A stretch of DNA of 64,000 nucleotides. Origin: Ichthyophis bannanicus (lineage: Eukaryota > Chordata > Amphibia > Gymnophiona > Ichthyophiidae). The notes below the pieces were generated by a model. That model was not told where the DNA came from. It worked only from the letters and a program-made list of their open reading frames with translations, and did not search any database. Both the position numbers and the translations under genes were made by a program. How positions within the stretch are numbered: position 1 is the first letter of the stretch; every line of letters begins with the position of its first letter. Below, in pieces: positions 43,725-54,879 of this stretch. Location of the stretch: NCBI GenBank assembly GCA_033557465.1, contig CM066031.1:173011043-173075042 (forward strand), in the 5' to 3' direction.

Positions 43725-43989
43725 GAGACCCCTGCCTCACACCTCTGTCATTTAAGATTGTGAGTGGACAAGGTGCAGATGTCCAAGACATCAAAAAGGT
43801 TAGATAGAATTTGTCACAGTCCTCCTCACTTCTCACCACCACCAAAAAATTGTCTATTAGACAACTTTTTGGTGGTGGTGAGAATCGAGGAGGAATGTGA
43901 CACATTCTATATACCCTTTCGATGTCTAGGACAACTGTACCTTGCCCACTCACGATCTTAAATGACAGAGGTGTAAGGCAGGGGTCTCC
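43725..43989. repeat. 265-bp foldback (MITE-like) palindrome
   Basis: The arms of ~132 bases are centred at 43857 (TTGTCTA-T-TAGACAA). The outer ends are GGAGACCCCTGCC and GGCAGGGGTCTCC. The arms differ at scattered positions, so this is an old foldback and not an assembly artefact. It sits at the edge of the Penelope-like coding sequence. Confidence 0.85.
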
Positions 43990-44133
43990 AAATCCAGCCC
44001 TGGAGGGCCACAAACAAGTCAGGTTGGCAGCATATCTCTAATGCATATATATCTCATGCATGTTTATTAGGGATATCCCGAAAACCTGACTGGTCTGCGG
44101 CTCTCCAGGACCGGAGGAGCCCACCCCTGGTAT
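43990..44133. repeat. Foldback repeat with 'CCCTGGAGGGCCACA' ends
   Basis: An imperfect hairpin: CCAGCCCTGGAGGGCC...GTCAGGTT and AACCTGAC...GGCTCTCCAGGAC, with an ATGCATATATATCTCATGCATG middle. It is the free-standing form of the hairpin inside the compound elements. Confidence 0.7.
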
Positions 44134-45150
44134 AGACAGACACACACTCCCACACCTATGCCAGCATTGTGCTACTATAGAGGAGTTTAACAGTCTTGCC
44201 CACCACACCAGTCCTGGGCACAGTACAGGCATGGATATGCTACGCAATACTGTTGGGGGTCACTCCCCAGGGTGGTAAACACTGTCAGAGACCAGACCTG
44301 AAGCACACACCGCAGACCGCAGACATCAGAAAGATTGTTATGATGGAGCTCAAAGAGCAAACTGTGCTTAACGTAGGACTTGCTATCTGCCAGTACTCAT
44401 TGGAAACGTTTGATAGGTGTGTACCGTTTACCCAGGCATTGCTAAGGTATGCAAGTGCTAGTATTGGGAGATGCACGCAGGGCCCAATGTCTTGCCTCTC
44501 CAGGAGGCATTGGCCAATGGGGCCTGTGGGTGTGGGTGTGGGTGTGTCTGGCCCTGTTGGCTGCTGCTTTACGGCAGGGTTTCCCAACTCCAGTCCTGGT
44601 GTTCCAAACACTGTTCGGGTTTTCATGCTGTCCCTCAGAAATATGCATGAGCTACATCTGCATACCATGGGGGTGGTGCATAGATATGCAGCACAGGCAT
44701 CTTTATTAGAGGCAGCATGGAACCTGAATGGTGTGGGGCCCTCCAGAACTGCATTTGGGATACTCTGCTCTAGGTAATGTGCCTGTTTATGGTGTCTGTG
44801 TTTGGTGTGGTAAAATATAGGCGTATTAACCATGCGTATGTTCTCAGCAATAAAGGTTTGTCCTTACTATCACGGTTTAGTTGTGGGAAATATATGTGGA
44901 CTGGATTGGCAGTATCTCCAGCTGGGCTTTGAACCTGTGACCATCTGTTCTTGCATGCACTGCACCACCATGTTGCCACAGATATACTGCATTCCCTGGG
45001 GAGTTCATGACTGTACATCTGACAGAGCCTGTCTGTTGCGGTGGACGGTGCAAGCCTGCACAGGCCTAGGCCACTGTCTGCTGTGGATTGCAGCCACTGC
45101 CCCCTCCACCACCTATACCCTTCCACCAACATGCAGACATGTCCTTATCT
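44134..45150 (+). mobile_element. Internal fragment of the compound TIR element (copy F)
   Basis: Matches 31990-33030 of A and 49830-50850 of B: the AGACAGACACACACT block, the 'GGTCACTCCCCAGGGTGGTAA' stretch, the foldback (44578-44775), and module 4. Both termini are missing. It lies within the Penelope-like element, between its N-terminal frame and the presumed 5' region. Confidence 0.8.
44918..44981 (-). repeat. tRNA-like module 4 in copy F
   Basis: B-box GGTTCAAAGCCC (44935-44924). The A-box area (44974-44964) is CAACATGGTGG, weaker than in A and B. Confidence 0.45.
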
Positions 45151-45851
45151 TGGAAAATCACAAAAGAATAAATCCCAATGGGAGAGATTAATAAGTACCC
45201 CACCAAAAAATCTCCCCAAGACTCCTTAATGAAATCAATACGTCTTTTTGTCGGGCCGCAGAGAGGGAGGTTAAAACAAATTTTAAAACCACTCCAGACT
45301 GCTGCGGACCATTTTAATCATCAAACAGTTCTTTAGTAAAATATGTGAAAAAAGTGAAAACTTATCTCAATAACCGAAGAGAAGAAATTCAAAAACTTGA
45401 ATGCTGAAGTCCACATTTGAGATGGCACGACGTGCACGTTTCGAGGTCGAAAACCCCTGTATCAAGCGCTCTTTATGGACGTCACTAAGAAATGATTCTT
45501 CCCCCTGTGCTGATCAAACAAAGCCTTGTGCATCCATTTTTAAAAAAAACCCGGTTCACACCGGGTGACCAATCAAAAAAAGGAATCCGTCCTACTACCA
45601 TTGGTCAGCCAAAATGTCATTCAACAAGGGAACCGAAAAATAAGGGGTTTAAATCGGGAGATTGAGTGGTTGAGTGCTCTTTAAATTCATGCTCGTGAAT
45701 ATAGGGGTTTCCCTGTTGCGGTGGATATCCCCTTTTTTCCGAGCTGTTCTTTAGTTCTGGTTGAGTTTATCAATGAACAATGTGATGTCACATGGTCTTT
45801 TACGTTCATCCAATAGGTTGAAGGATCGCATCTGCGTGTCTTTTTCCTGGG
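45151..45851 (-). other. Probable Penelope 5' region (long-repeat-like), no coding sequence
   Basis: On the minus strand this carries the phrase GGTTTTCGACCTCGAAACGTGC, typical of the 'GAAACG' motif in Penelope long repeats, and a hammerhead-like fold (next entry). No protein motif was recognised. Its orientation and position upstream of the Penelope-like N-terminal frame fit, allowing for the insertion of copy F and the palindromes. The boundary at 45851/45852 is where the duplicated block starts. Confidence 0.5.
45425..45469 (-). other. Degenerate hammerhead-ribozyme-like motif
   Basis: Read on the minus strand: stem I strand GCGC, then UUGAUACA in place of the conserved CUGAUGA, a stem II with GG/CC pairs, then GAAA. 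A three-pair stem III closed by UGCA (ACG-UGCA-CGU) follows, then the cleavage-site C in GUC, then GUGC completing stem I. Small hammerheads of this shape are known from Penelope-like elements. The changed CUGAUGA core suggests this copy would not cleave. Confidence 0.5.
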
Positions 45852-45860
45852 GTGGCAGGA

Positions 45861-45940
45861 GACCCAGCTAGGATTATGAACCTGTGACCCTCTGGTCCTA
45901 CAGGCACTGGCTGTGTCCGCTGCACCACACTGTAGACACA
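45861..45940 (-). repeat. tRNA-like module 5 of copy D'
   Basis: A-box TGGTGCAGCGG (45927-45917). The B-box carries the same extra base as in copy D (45882-45871). Confidence 0.5.
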
Positions 45941-46096
45941 AAGACAGTGCAATCCCTGGAGATAGGAAACCTGGCCGGACGAGTCAGAAACCCTGCTCTG
46001 CACAATTTTACTGTGGGCTCATTTACCTTGTATGGAGACAAAAGGGCAAATAAACCTCAAATATGACATCGAAAAAAGGAGAAAAAACCCATAACC

Positions 46097-46280
46097 AAGC
46101 TGGGCAACAGTGATAGCAATGGGCAACAATAAAAAACACTCCCAGGAAAGCTCCAATAAATAGAAATAGTTTTTGGAAGGGTCTACGGAGCGTAGACCGT
46201 TCCAAACATCATTTTTCTTTTTTGAGCTTTCCTGGGAGTGTTTTTTATTGTTGCCCATTGCTATCACTGTTGCCCAGCTG
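46097..46280. repeat. Long internal hairpin, copy D'
   Basis: The best preserved of the five: the GCTGGGCAACAGTGATAGCAATGG side pairs almost perfectly with CCATTGCTATCACTGTTGCC. Centre near 46189. Confidence 0.85.
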
Positions 46281-47126
46281 AATTATGATTTTTAGAATTT
46301 TTGTTGTGGTCATTTTCACGTTTTATTTGCAATTTTGTTCTGTGCACATGTATCACACTGCTCACGTTCGTAGGTTTCGCCGGTTTTGCTGTACATTGCT
46401 GACGTAAATGGTTTCTCTTCCCTTTAAATCGGCTCTAACGCGAGGTTTTCACTCGCGGTATTTTTTAGGTTGATTTTCAGCACCGCTCCTGTGTGGGGAG
46501 CCTCTCCCCTCCCACTCTCCACCCATTGACCCCGTCCCTCCACCCCTTGGGAGCCTTCCTCCACACTCGGAATGCCTTTCCACGCACCTATCGCACATCA
46601 GCGCGCCGCGCACTTGTGCGGGCCCGTTAGTGTGACGCGCACGTGTGTGGGGCACAAAAACACACTATTAGCGTGCGCTAAGGTACCTTAGCGCATGCTC
46701 AAGTGCGCCCCGCACAATTGCGCGGTTTAGTAAACATACCCCAAAATGTGAGAGTCAGAAAAAAAGAAGAAGTTCCCAATTAGAGCAAAATACTATACAT
46801 ATGATAGAGGAAAAAAGACCTCAGCCACATCTCCTTCCAATGTAAACGGAGAGGATGAGCCAGCTTAAGGGCAAACCAAACAGGAACTTCAGTCAAATGG
46901 TGCCACAATAATCGAATTGTGCTCAAAAGACAACAATGGTCAAAAAAAAGCTTCTATCTTGGGGTGTCAATAGAAAACATTAAATGATACTCTGTTCAAA
47001 AAAGGAACCCCCGAACAGCTCAAATTGGTAACAGCAGCCAAATCAAATTAATAATAGCAACCAGTAGCGTGGTAGAAAAGCAGCAGCAATGAAGAAGAAA
47101 TGCTGAAGAAACTTAAGAGTCTGCAC

Positions 47127-47241
47127 GCTCAGCATGGCAACGTAATGAAGATCATGCAGTCTGCAATATTCAAGACAAACAATCATTGTTTGCCTTGAAT
47201 ATTGAAGACTGCATGATCTTCATTATGTTGCCATGCTGAGC
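47127..47241. repeat. Near-perfect hairpin, second copy
   Basis: Same stem as at 20253-20367. One change in the left arm (GTAATGAAG for ATAATGAAG) is not compensated in the right arm, so the stem is not obviously under selection. Confidence 0.75.
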
Positions 47242-47599
47242 TATCTGAACATCCTGTGCCCAACAGGGGCCAATCTGGGTCACAAGTACTTAGAAGTTTC
47301 CCCATAAGACTCACAGGATTCACAGAAATGGTTCAATAGAATGGTTTGTAGCTGCTCTGTGCTTGTATCACATGCTATTAGTGCATCTTACTCAGATGAG
47401 GTGATGACTAAGGGGTATGTTTACTAAACTCCGTTGCTGTGCGGGTCCCCGTTAGTGTGCGTGTGACATATAAGGAGTGGGCGGTTCATGCAGAAAAAAG
47501 AAAAAAACCCGACAGTACGTGTGTGCGTCGCGCTAATGTGCGGGGCCCACATTAGCACGTAGAAAGGCTAAGTGGGGCGATGCTGCACAACCAAACAAC

Positions 47600-47666
47600 A
47601 GAGCCGTAGTACAAGGGTGTAGACACTGACCTATGGTGCAGGGGCCATGGGTTCAAACCCCCATTG
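47600..47666 (+). repeat. tRNA-like module 1 of copy B
   Basis: B-box GGTTCAAACCC (47650-47660). The A-box is degenerate, GTAGTACAAGG (47606-47616). Confidence 0.5.
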
Positions 47667-47971
47667 CTCTCAATGAAAAAGACCAACTGAGGCATCAACG
47701 TTTATGGGCAAAAGTGGTGTAGGAGGCATATTGATTATGGGCGGCAGAAGGCGGCGCACTCTTTTATTATATGGCATGAGGCGGCGCACTGTTCATTGTG
47801 GGCGGCAGATGGCGGCGCGCTGTTAAGGTTGGGCGGCAGAGGGCGGCGTGCTGATAAAATTGGGCAACAGAAGGCGGCGAGTCGGTGGGCAGAAGGTGGC
47901 GCGCTGATGTGTGAGGGGGCAGCCCAATAGTGGGTGGGATAAGTGGCGCGCTGATGTGCAAATAACAGGAA

Positions 47972-48040
47972 TGGAGCCATAGCACAATGGTTAAGACACT
48001 GACCACTCTTGCAGGCATCATGGGTTCAATTCCCCACACT
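47972..48040 (+). repeat. tRNA-like module 1b of copy B
   Basis: A-box TAGCACAATGG (47980-47990) and B-box GGTTCAATTCC (48023-48033), spacing 32. The best-formed left module. Not present in A, where the GGCGGC array occupies this place. Confidence 0.62.
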
Positions 48041-48175
48041 GTCCATTGAAGACAGCTGGCTGAGGCATTATTTTAAGGGGCATGCCCATGTTGGGCGGCG
48101 TGCTGTTAATTTTGTGCGCCACAAGACGGCGCGCCGATGGCTACAAGGCTGCGCACTGCTGCTCTAATACAGGAC

Positions 48176-48241
48176 CAGAGCCACAGCACAAAGGTGCAGA
48201 CACTGAGCAATGGTGCAGGGACCAGAGGTTCAATCCCTCAC
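48176..48241 (+). repeat. tRNA-like module 2 of copy B
   Basis: A-box-like CAGCACAAAGG (48184-48194) and B-box GGTTCAATCCC (48227-48237). Confidence 0.55.
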
Positions 48242-48622
48242 TAATGGCCAGTGAAAAAGGCTAGCTGAGGCAGTATGTTATATGTTGTGGAGTGCTGTAG
48301 GAGGCTTTTTAATTTTATTTTGTGATAACTACTAGCAAACGCACTCTCACAGCATATTAATATAAGGCGGCCCATAAGGCACATGTTACAGTGCACCATC
48401 CGCCAAGGCACCCTAGAATGTCCCCTATAGGGCAGCATGTATGTTGCGACACAGGATAATGTATAGTGCACCCTATATGGCTGGCAACCGTAACGTGCAC
48501 TATAGGGCGCCCCATAAAGCACCCTCAGAGACACCTTATGGGTACAGTAAGCTGAGGGTGTCATTGCTGGCAGCAACATATGTACAGTAAATTAAAATAA
48601 CTCTTTGGATACCCCTATCACA

Positions 48623-48695
48623 GAACCCCACTGTGGGTTTAAACCCATGTCATCTGGCTGCACAGGTAGTGACATAACCATTGGGCTACAGCTCT
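48623..48695 (-). repeat. tRNA-like module 3 of copy B
   Basis: A-box TAGCCCAATGG (48688-48678). The B-box is reduced to GGTTTAAACCC (48645-48635), with the invariant C lost. Confidence 0.52.
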
Positions 48696-50609
48696 ATAGC
48701 TGTAAGCAGCTCCTGGCTGGCTGCAGATAGCCTGTACGTCACCTCATTGACAGTCTGCTGTTGTGAACCACCCGTACCCATGATGCACTGCACATGCAAA
48801 TCAGCTGTCCACGATTGAACACAGGATGGGAAATGCACCCCTAAAGCTCCCCGGCCTGGTAGGGGGAAGTGTCCGTGTGCACCCACACAGCACCTCGGCC
48901 TGGTAGGGTGTCCAGAGTGGGTGAACAAACGGCAAAGAGTAGCTAAACACCATCACATTGTGCGGTTACCGTGCTCACCCTGAGTGCGAGTGTGAGATGT
49001 TGTGCCCAGGACCAGGTCCACAACACCAGCCATGGCTGAATGCGGCCATGTCAGAGCTCTAAAGCAGCAATAATCTGTGGAATAGGTAGGTGCTGCATAA
49101 ACATTTTGGAGATCTCTGTCTGGCTCAGTTAGTGGGGTGGACTCCCCCCCCCCCAGGTGGATAAAACAGGGCTTCCCCACCCTGCACTGATGGCAGTACA
49201 GTGGACCATCAACCCCAGTCCTGCTAGGGAACAGACACCCTACAGAGCAGTCCAAGCAGCTCCACACACCCATCCATACCACAATATCAGACAGACATTA
49301 GGCCTGGATATTCACACATGCACCCCACCACTATCTGATATTCACCTGCAGCAAACCATCAGCCACTGCACCCTGCAAGGCACTCCATCACAACACATAC
49401 CAGCTGGGAACGGTCTGCTGGCTGGTCCTGATAGACATGCATGCACCCACAACTGGGGTGGCAGCACACACAGGCAAATAAGTCCATGAAGAGGCCCCCA
49501 CAGGACACCCATACATATCACATGGGAGAATCACAATATAGCACTATGGGGGTGCCTAGCCATGCTGCCGTCACTGCACACTCAGGGTGAGAGTGATCTC
49601 CCAGCAGCACATACAGAGGTCACCCTGTCTGTGTAGGTGTTGGCTGGGCACTACCATGCCCCTGCCAGTGCCCTATGCCCTGTGCAGCTGCATCCTGGTC
49701 AGTCCACTCTGTCTGAGATATACCCATGGTCCCTTGCTACTCATTATGCACATTGGCAGGCCAATACTGGCAACAGTGTTGGCAGTGTGGGCTGTGGAAG
49801 GGGCTTGCAGCCAACACCCACTGTATAGACAGACACACAAGTCCACACCTACCATCATGGTGCTACTATTGAGGAGGTAATTAGCCTTGCCCACCAAACC
49901 GGTGCTGGGCACGGCAAGGCATGGATATGCTACGCAGTACTGCTGGGGGTCACTCCCCAGGGTGGTAAACACCGTCAGAGGCAAGGGATGGAGCACGCAC
50001 CGCAAACACCGAACAGATTGTTCGGATGGGGTCAACTAGCAGTATGTGCGTAACGTATGGATATCTATCTGCCAGTACTCCTAGCAAGCGTCTCAGAGCT
50101 GTGTACCGTATAACTCAGGTGTAGGGTGACATTGCTAAGGTATGCAGGTGCTAGTATTTGGAGATGCACGCAGGGTCTAATGTTCTGCCTCTCCAGGAGA
50201 CATTGGCCAATGGGGCCTGTGGGTGTGTGTGTGGGTGTGTCTGGCCCTGTTGGCTGCTGCTTTACGGCAGAGATTCCCAACTCCAGTCCAGGTTTCCATC
50301 ACACTGTTCGGGTTTTCCTGCTGTTCCTCATGAATATGCATGAGCTACATCTACATGCCATGGGGGTGGTGCATAGATATACAGCACAGGCATTTGTATG
50401 AGTGGCAGCATGGAATCTGACTGGTGTGTGGCACACCAGGACTGCATTTGGGAGATGCTGCTCTAGGTACTGCCCCTGTACATGGTGTCTGTGCTCAGTG
50501 GGGTAAAAGATAGACGTAGTACCCATTGCATATGTCCTCGCCACGAAAGGTTTGTCCTTACTATCACTGTGTAGTTGTGGGAAAAATATATGGATAGGAT
50601 TGGTGGTAG

Positions 50610-50675
50610 CCCCAGCTGGGCTTTGAACCTGTGACCTTCTGTTCTTGCATGCAGTGTACCACCGTGTAGCCACAG
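50610..50675 (-). repeat. tRNA-like module 4 of copy B
   Basis: B-box GGTTCAAAGCC (50629-50619). A-box region CTACACGGTGG (50669-50659). Confidence 0.5.
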
Positions 50676-51056
50676 ATTGGTTGCATTCCCTGGAATGTCC
50701 ATGCCTGTGGATCCGGCAGGGCCTGTCTGTTGCAGTGGACTGTGCCAGCCTGCCCATGGCTTGGCCTCTGTCTTCTGTGGCTAGCAGCCACTGCCCCCTG
50801 CACCACATGTACTTGTCTGCCAACATGCTGGCATGAGCTTCTCTCAGACAAAGCAGATGACCTGATTGCAATGTGGCAGTGCGGGACTGCATTTGGGGGA
50901 CTTGGCTGTAGGTAATGCCCATTGTTGTGGTGTGAGTGCGGTGTTGGGTAAAATATGGGTGTTTCCCCCCCATGCTTATGCTCCCTGCATTACAGGGGTG
51001 TCTGCGCTATCTTTGTTTAGTGGTGGGTAAAGTATAGGGACTGGGTTGGCAAGTGC

Positions 51057-51134
51057 CCCAGCTGGGATTTGAACCTCTGGCCCTCTAGTTCTAGAGGTAA
51101 TGGCTCTGTCCGCTGCACCACACTATGGCCACAG
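51057..51134 (-). repeat. tRNA-like module 5 of copy B
   Basis: A-box TGGTGCAGCGG (51120-51110) and B-box GGTTCAAATCC (51075-51065). Between them is a 5-bp stem, CCTCT/AGAGG, around a six-base loop where an anticodon arm would be. This is the module closest to a tRNA fold. Confidence 0.6.
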
Positions 51135-51289
51135 AGACAATGCAGCCCCTGGAGGTAGTAAACCTGGCAGGATGGAGTCACAAACCCTGCTCTACGCATT
51201 TTTACTGTGGGCACATGCACCCTGTCTGGTGACAAACGTGCACATAAACCCCGGAAATGACCACGGCAAATGGGGGACACAATATCACC

Positions 51290-51473
51290 ACGCTGGGCAA
51301 CAGTGATATTAATGGGCAGCCATAGAAGACACTCCCAGGAAAGCTCCAACAAAAAGGAAATGTTTTTGGAAGAGTCTCCGCTCCGTACACCTTTCCAGAA
51401 AACATTTCTTTTTGCTGGAGCTTTCCTGGGTGTGTTTGTTGGTTTTTCCCATTACTATAACTGTTCCCCAGCT
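51290..51473. repeat. Long internal hairpin, copy B
   Basis: Equivalent of 33450-33633. The arms run from GCTGGGCAACAGTGATATTA to TATAACTGTTCCCCAGC, centre near 51382. Confidence 0.78.
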
Positions 51474-51953
51474 GAATTACTATTTTTACAAGTTTTGTTG
51501 TGGCCCTTTTCTATTTTTATTTCCACTTTTGGGCTGTGCACATGTATCACACTGCTCACGTTTTGCAGGTTTCCCCGGTTTTGCTGTACATTGCTGACGG
51601 AAATGGTTTCTCTTCCCTTTAAATGCATTCTATCTACCGCGAGTGATTCACTCGCGCTATTTTTCTTTGGAAATTCAGCACCGATAATGTGCGGGGCGCC
51701 TCTCCCCTCCCCTTCCCCGCCCATTAACCCCTTCTCTCTGCCCCTCCGGGGCCTTCCTCCGCCTTCCGTTAGCCTTTCCACACCTCTATCGGACATTTGC
51801 GGGCCCGTACTTGTGCGGCACCCGTTACTGTGACGCGCAAGTGTGCGGGGCTTCATCGCACGTTTGCGGGGCGTTTAAGCACTCTTAAGTACCGCTTTTA
51901 GTGCGCTATTTTGCGGCGCGCAAATTAGCGGTTTTTAGTAAACATGCCCCTAA

Positions 51954-52789
51954 GTGCTTTCTCCATTTGGTGATCAACAGTAGACTGCTGTTTTGCATGT
52001 GCACTGCATCATGGGTAGTGGTGGGGCTACCCTATACTGGCACACACAGCAGACATTTTAGGCAGTGACCTGCAGTCTCTTTGTATCCAGCCACTGCTAT
52101 ACATTGAGGTGTAGGCTACTGGTTAGTGCAATGCCCCCCCCCCCCTATAAACAGGGGACAGTGGTTCAATTCCTACTTGTTCATTTTGTGACAGTGGTAC
52201 TCGGATCATTTTCATGCCTGTAACAGTCAGGGCTCTGCAGATCGGTGCTGCCAGCCCATAACTCCCTCTCCTCAGCCGCCATCCGTCCTTCAGTCCATCT
52301 ATCGGCCTCTGTTAGCTGTGTACAATCCTGTCTTCTTTTGCAGGCTGCTACTCCATGGCCTACAATGGTACTCTTTTCTACATTTTGGCTTTTCGCTCTC
52401 ACCTCTCCTGTGCCTCATCTGCACGTACCCACTAGTACTCTGCCCTCTTGTCGCTGCAAAGATCCTGCTGCTTCTGCCTCTGCTGGGGGACATGTCTTCC
52501 CCAGCCTGCGCCATACAGTGACATTGCAACACTTTACATTGGCACCACCCTGTGCATCAGTACAACAGCTTTCCACATGCTCATTCGCTTTTCTGGCTGC
52601 CAAAGTGGATGGCCACTGATATGGCAGATCCATCAACTCCAACCTATTCTTCCTTCCATCACCTTCACATTGACATTCCTTGGTGCTCTATCCAGTGTTT
52701 GGGTTACAGCTGTTTGCATGCCTTAAGATACATGCTTTCCACCTTAGGGCACCTTGTCACTCCTAGGGCACCTTGTTTCACCTTATGGA
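51954..52789. other. Non-coding part of the duplicated block and flank
   Basis: 51954-52381 matches 20539-20970. 52382-52789 is present only here. No gene recognised. A 'TTCCACCTTAGGGCACCTTGT' type phrase recurs at 52737-52790 and around 53035, on either side of the CR1 tail, as if the CR1 had inserted in a small repeat. Confidence 0.5.
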
Positions 52790-52997
52790 CAAGTTCCTGG
52801 AGGAAAAGTCCATAAACCATTATTAAAAAGGGACCCAGGATATCACTGCTTGGCCCAATACAAGCATTGTGGAACATGTGTCTTTTGGGGAAACTGCTAG
52901 GTACATATGACCTAGATTGGCCGCTGTTGGAAACAGGATACTGGGCTTGATGGACCTTGGTCTGACCCACTATGGCATATCTTATGTTCTTATGTTA
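52790..52997 (+). mobile_element. CR1 LINE 3'-end fragment
   Basis: Starts at the codons for DKFLEEKSI and runs through GGGACCCAGGATATCA to GGGCTTGATGGACCTTGG, ending CTTATGTTCTTATG. That is the classic CR1 3' end. Only the last residues of ORF2 are present. Confidence 0.85.
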
Positions 52998-53089
52998 GGA
53001 CATTTTGTCACCTTACTGTGCCTTAAGGTGCATACTTTCCACCTTAGGGCACTTTCTTACCGTGCCTTAAATTGCATGCTTGTCATCTT

Positions 53090-53240
53090 ACCACACATTG
53101 TCCTGTTAGAGCATCCTGGGTCATATAACATGCGCTAACACAGGGATGCCCCCTACCTGCCCAATGCTTTATATGGCTTAATTAACTGTAACGCTGTCAT
53201 TAACGCCTGTGGCTTTACCACAGTTTAGTAAACATACCCC
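53090..53240 (+). mobile_element. Terminal fragment related to the compound TIR family
   Basis: Ends TTTAGTAAACATACCCC followed by TAAG, like the right ends of A, B and D. The preceding ~130 bases (GCGCTAACA, CATTAACGCC) do not match those copies closely, so it may be a different family sharing the terminal repeat. No left end seen. Confidence 0.5.
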
Positions 53241-53249
53241 TAAGATTTT

Positions 53250-54368
53250 GGCACTTATCTTAAAGACCTTGACTTGACAGATACAATATTTGGTACCAAC
53301 GATAGAGGAATGACTGGGAATATACTTTTTTCTCCCAATATCAGCAGTAATATTCCTGATTTGACCTTTGATTTCTCTCACAGGAGGTACAGCATTTGTT
53401 TAAATCTCGTGACATAAGCAATATTGTAATTTCTGACCATGCTGCAATTAGCCTAGAAATTAGCCTGGATGGAACTAGGCCTCTGAAAAGATAGACAATG
53501 AATATGCAGTTATTTGCTCTTTTAAATTTTACAGATCAATTGATTGCAATACGGGAGGAGTACTTAGAATATAATTTCCTGTCAGGTGTTGATAGCTCTC
53601 TAATTTGGATGGCAAAACAGCCTGTAATGAGGAGTCATATTACTTCTCTCTCACTCCATATGAAACAACAGAGGGAGAAGAGCATCTGAAAAGTGAGGTT
53701 ACTTACCTGTAATGGGGGTTCTCCTTGGACAGCAGGATAAGTCAGCCATACTTGGTAATGTCATCTGAGGTCTGCCTTTCTGCCTTTCTGAGCTCTGGAG
53801 AGCACTTCCGTCTATGGCACCATCGGATGACATCTCCAAGTGTGACCGACTCATCTTGCTTGTCCTCAGAGAAGCTACAGTTGGAGATAACAGAGATAGA
53901 AGCAAGGAGCAAAGCCTACCCCCAAAAGGAGCTTTCTAAAAACACTCAACTGAAAGGAGAGCTGGATAGGATAGATATTTCCCGAGTTACCTATCACATC
54001 AATCAAGAACAAATGATCTTCCTATGCTTCCTATGAACATGCTAATACATTTAGTAGAGTTTTGTTATGGTAACTGAAGAAAGTGAGATAGCATACAGCA
54101 GAAGAGTGAATGAAATTAATCTGGATAAAGAGATTCTAACTACGGACCTGAATCAGATTGCTAACTGTTTTGCACAATTTTATCAGAATCTGTATACCTC
54201 TAAAGCCATAAATGATCAATGAGAAATCATTAGATGGTTAAACTCCATAGACTTACCCTCCTTACTAGCAGAGGCACACGAGGCTATGGATCGTGCTTTT
54301 GCAGAGGGGGAGGTGAGGCACACTCTAGGCTCACTGAAAAATAATGCAGCAGAACTGTATACCAATTT
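53250..54368 (+). pseudogene. Decayed L1-type LINE fragment (endonuclease end to RT start)
   Basis: Frames read as the end of the endonuclease (SNIVISDHAAISLEISL, the SDH motif), then the linker FTDQLIAIREEYLEYNF...SSLIWMAKQPVMRSHITSL. After a foreign repeat at 53695-53990 comes QIANCFAQFYQNLYTS, SIDLPSLLAEAHEAMDRAF and [19 protein letters not shown]. These correspond to the L1/Tx1 linker and the region just before RT block 1. Stops and shifts are frequent, so this is an old copy, cut by the CR1 at 54370. Confidence 0.65.
53695..53990. repeat. Interspersed repeat with 'GGTTACTTACCTGTAAT' start
   Basis: Begins GAGGTTACTTACCTGTAAT, followed by TTCTCCTTGGACAGCAGGATAA. The other side has CTTGTCCTCAGAGAAGCT, partly complementary to the start, so it is a foldback. 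It interrupts the L1 linker. Confidence 0.6.
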
Positions 54369-54369
54369 A

Positions 54370-54858
54370 AGAGACTCCTTTTTAGGATGGAAAAGAGACG
54401 GCTGAGGGGAGATATGATAGAAGTCTATAAATTAATGAGCGGAGTGGAACGGGTAAACGTAGATCGATTGTTTACCTTATCCGAATATAAAAAGACTAGG
54501 GGACATGCAATGAAGCTACAGGGTAAACTATTTAAGACTAATAAAAGAAAATATTTTTTCACTCAACGTGTAATCAAACTCTGGAATTTGTTACCGGAGG
54601 ATGTAGTAAAGGCTGTTAGTGTAGCTGGGTTTAAAAAAGGTTTGGACAAGTTCCTGGAGGAAAGGTCCATAAGCCATTATTAAGAAGGGACCCAGGATAT
54701 CAATGATTGAACCAATACAAGCATTGTGGAACCTGTGTCCCTTGGGGAAACTGCTAGGTACATATGACCTAGATTGGCCACTGTTGGAAACAGAATACTG
54801 GGCTTGATGGACCTTGGTCTGACCCAGTATGGCATATCTTATGTTCTTATCTTCTTAT
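54370..54858 (+). mobile_element. CR1 LINE 3' end with C-terminal coding part
   Basis: A 98-residue frame (54387-54683) begins [17 protein letters not shown] and continues [17 protein letters not shown] to [14 protein letters not shown], the C-terminus of CR1 ORF2. The usual CR1 3' UTR follows to TCTTATGTTCTTAT. 5'-truncated and otherwise well kept. Confidence 0.87.
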
Positions 54859-54879
54859 GATGGGAGGGGGGACCCACAC

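Larger units (their letters stand above)
45852..46740 (+). mobile_element. Right-end fragment of the compound TIR element (copy D')
   Basis: Near-identical to 18976-19868, including module 5, hairpin and terminal repeat TTTAGTAAACATACCCC at 46724-46740. Its left edge (CTGGGGTGGCAGG) is within about ten bases of the edge of copy D, which is surprising if the two edges arose independently. Confidence 0.82.
47412..51950 (+). mobile_element. Compound TIR element, copy B (4539 bp)
   Basis: The ends are GGGGTATGTTTACTAAAC and TTTAGTAAACATGCCCC, flanked by TAA (47409-47411, 51951-51953). The uninterrupted site GACTAAGTGC is preserved at 20534-20543, which proves both boundaries and the 3-bp duplication. 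It carries six tRNA-like modules, three on + in the left 830 bases and three on - in the right part. Its core (48750-50250) is CA-rich with no protein motif. It matches A along its length, apart from a longer left module array and a shorter GGCGGC minisatellite. Confidence 0.92.
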
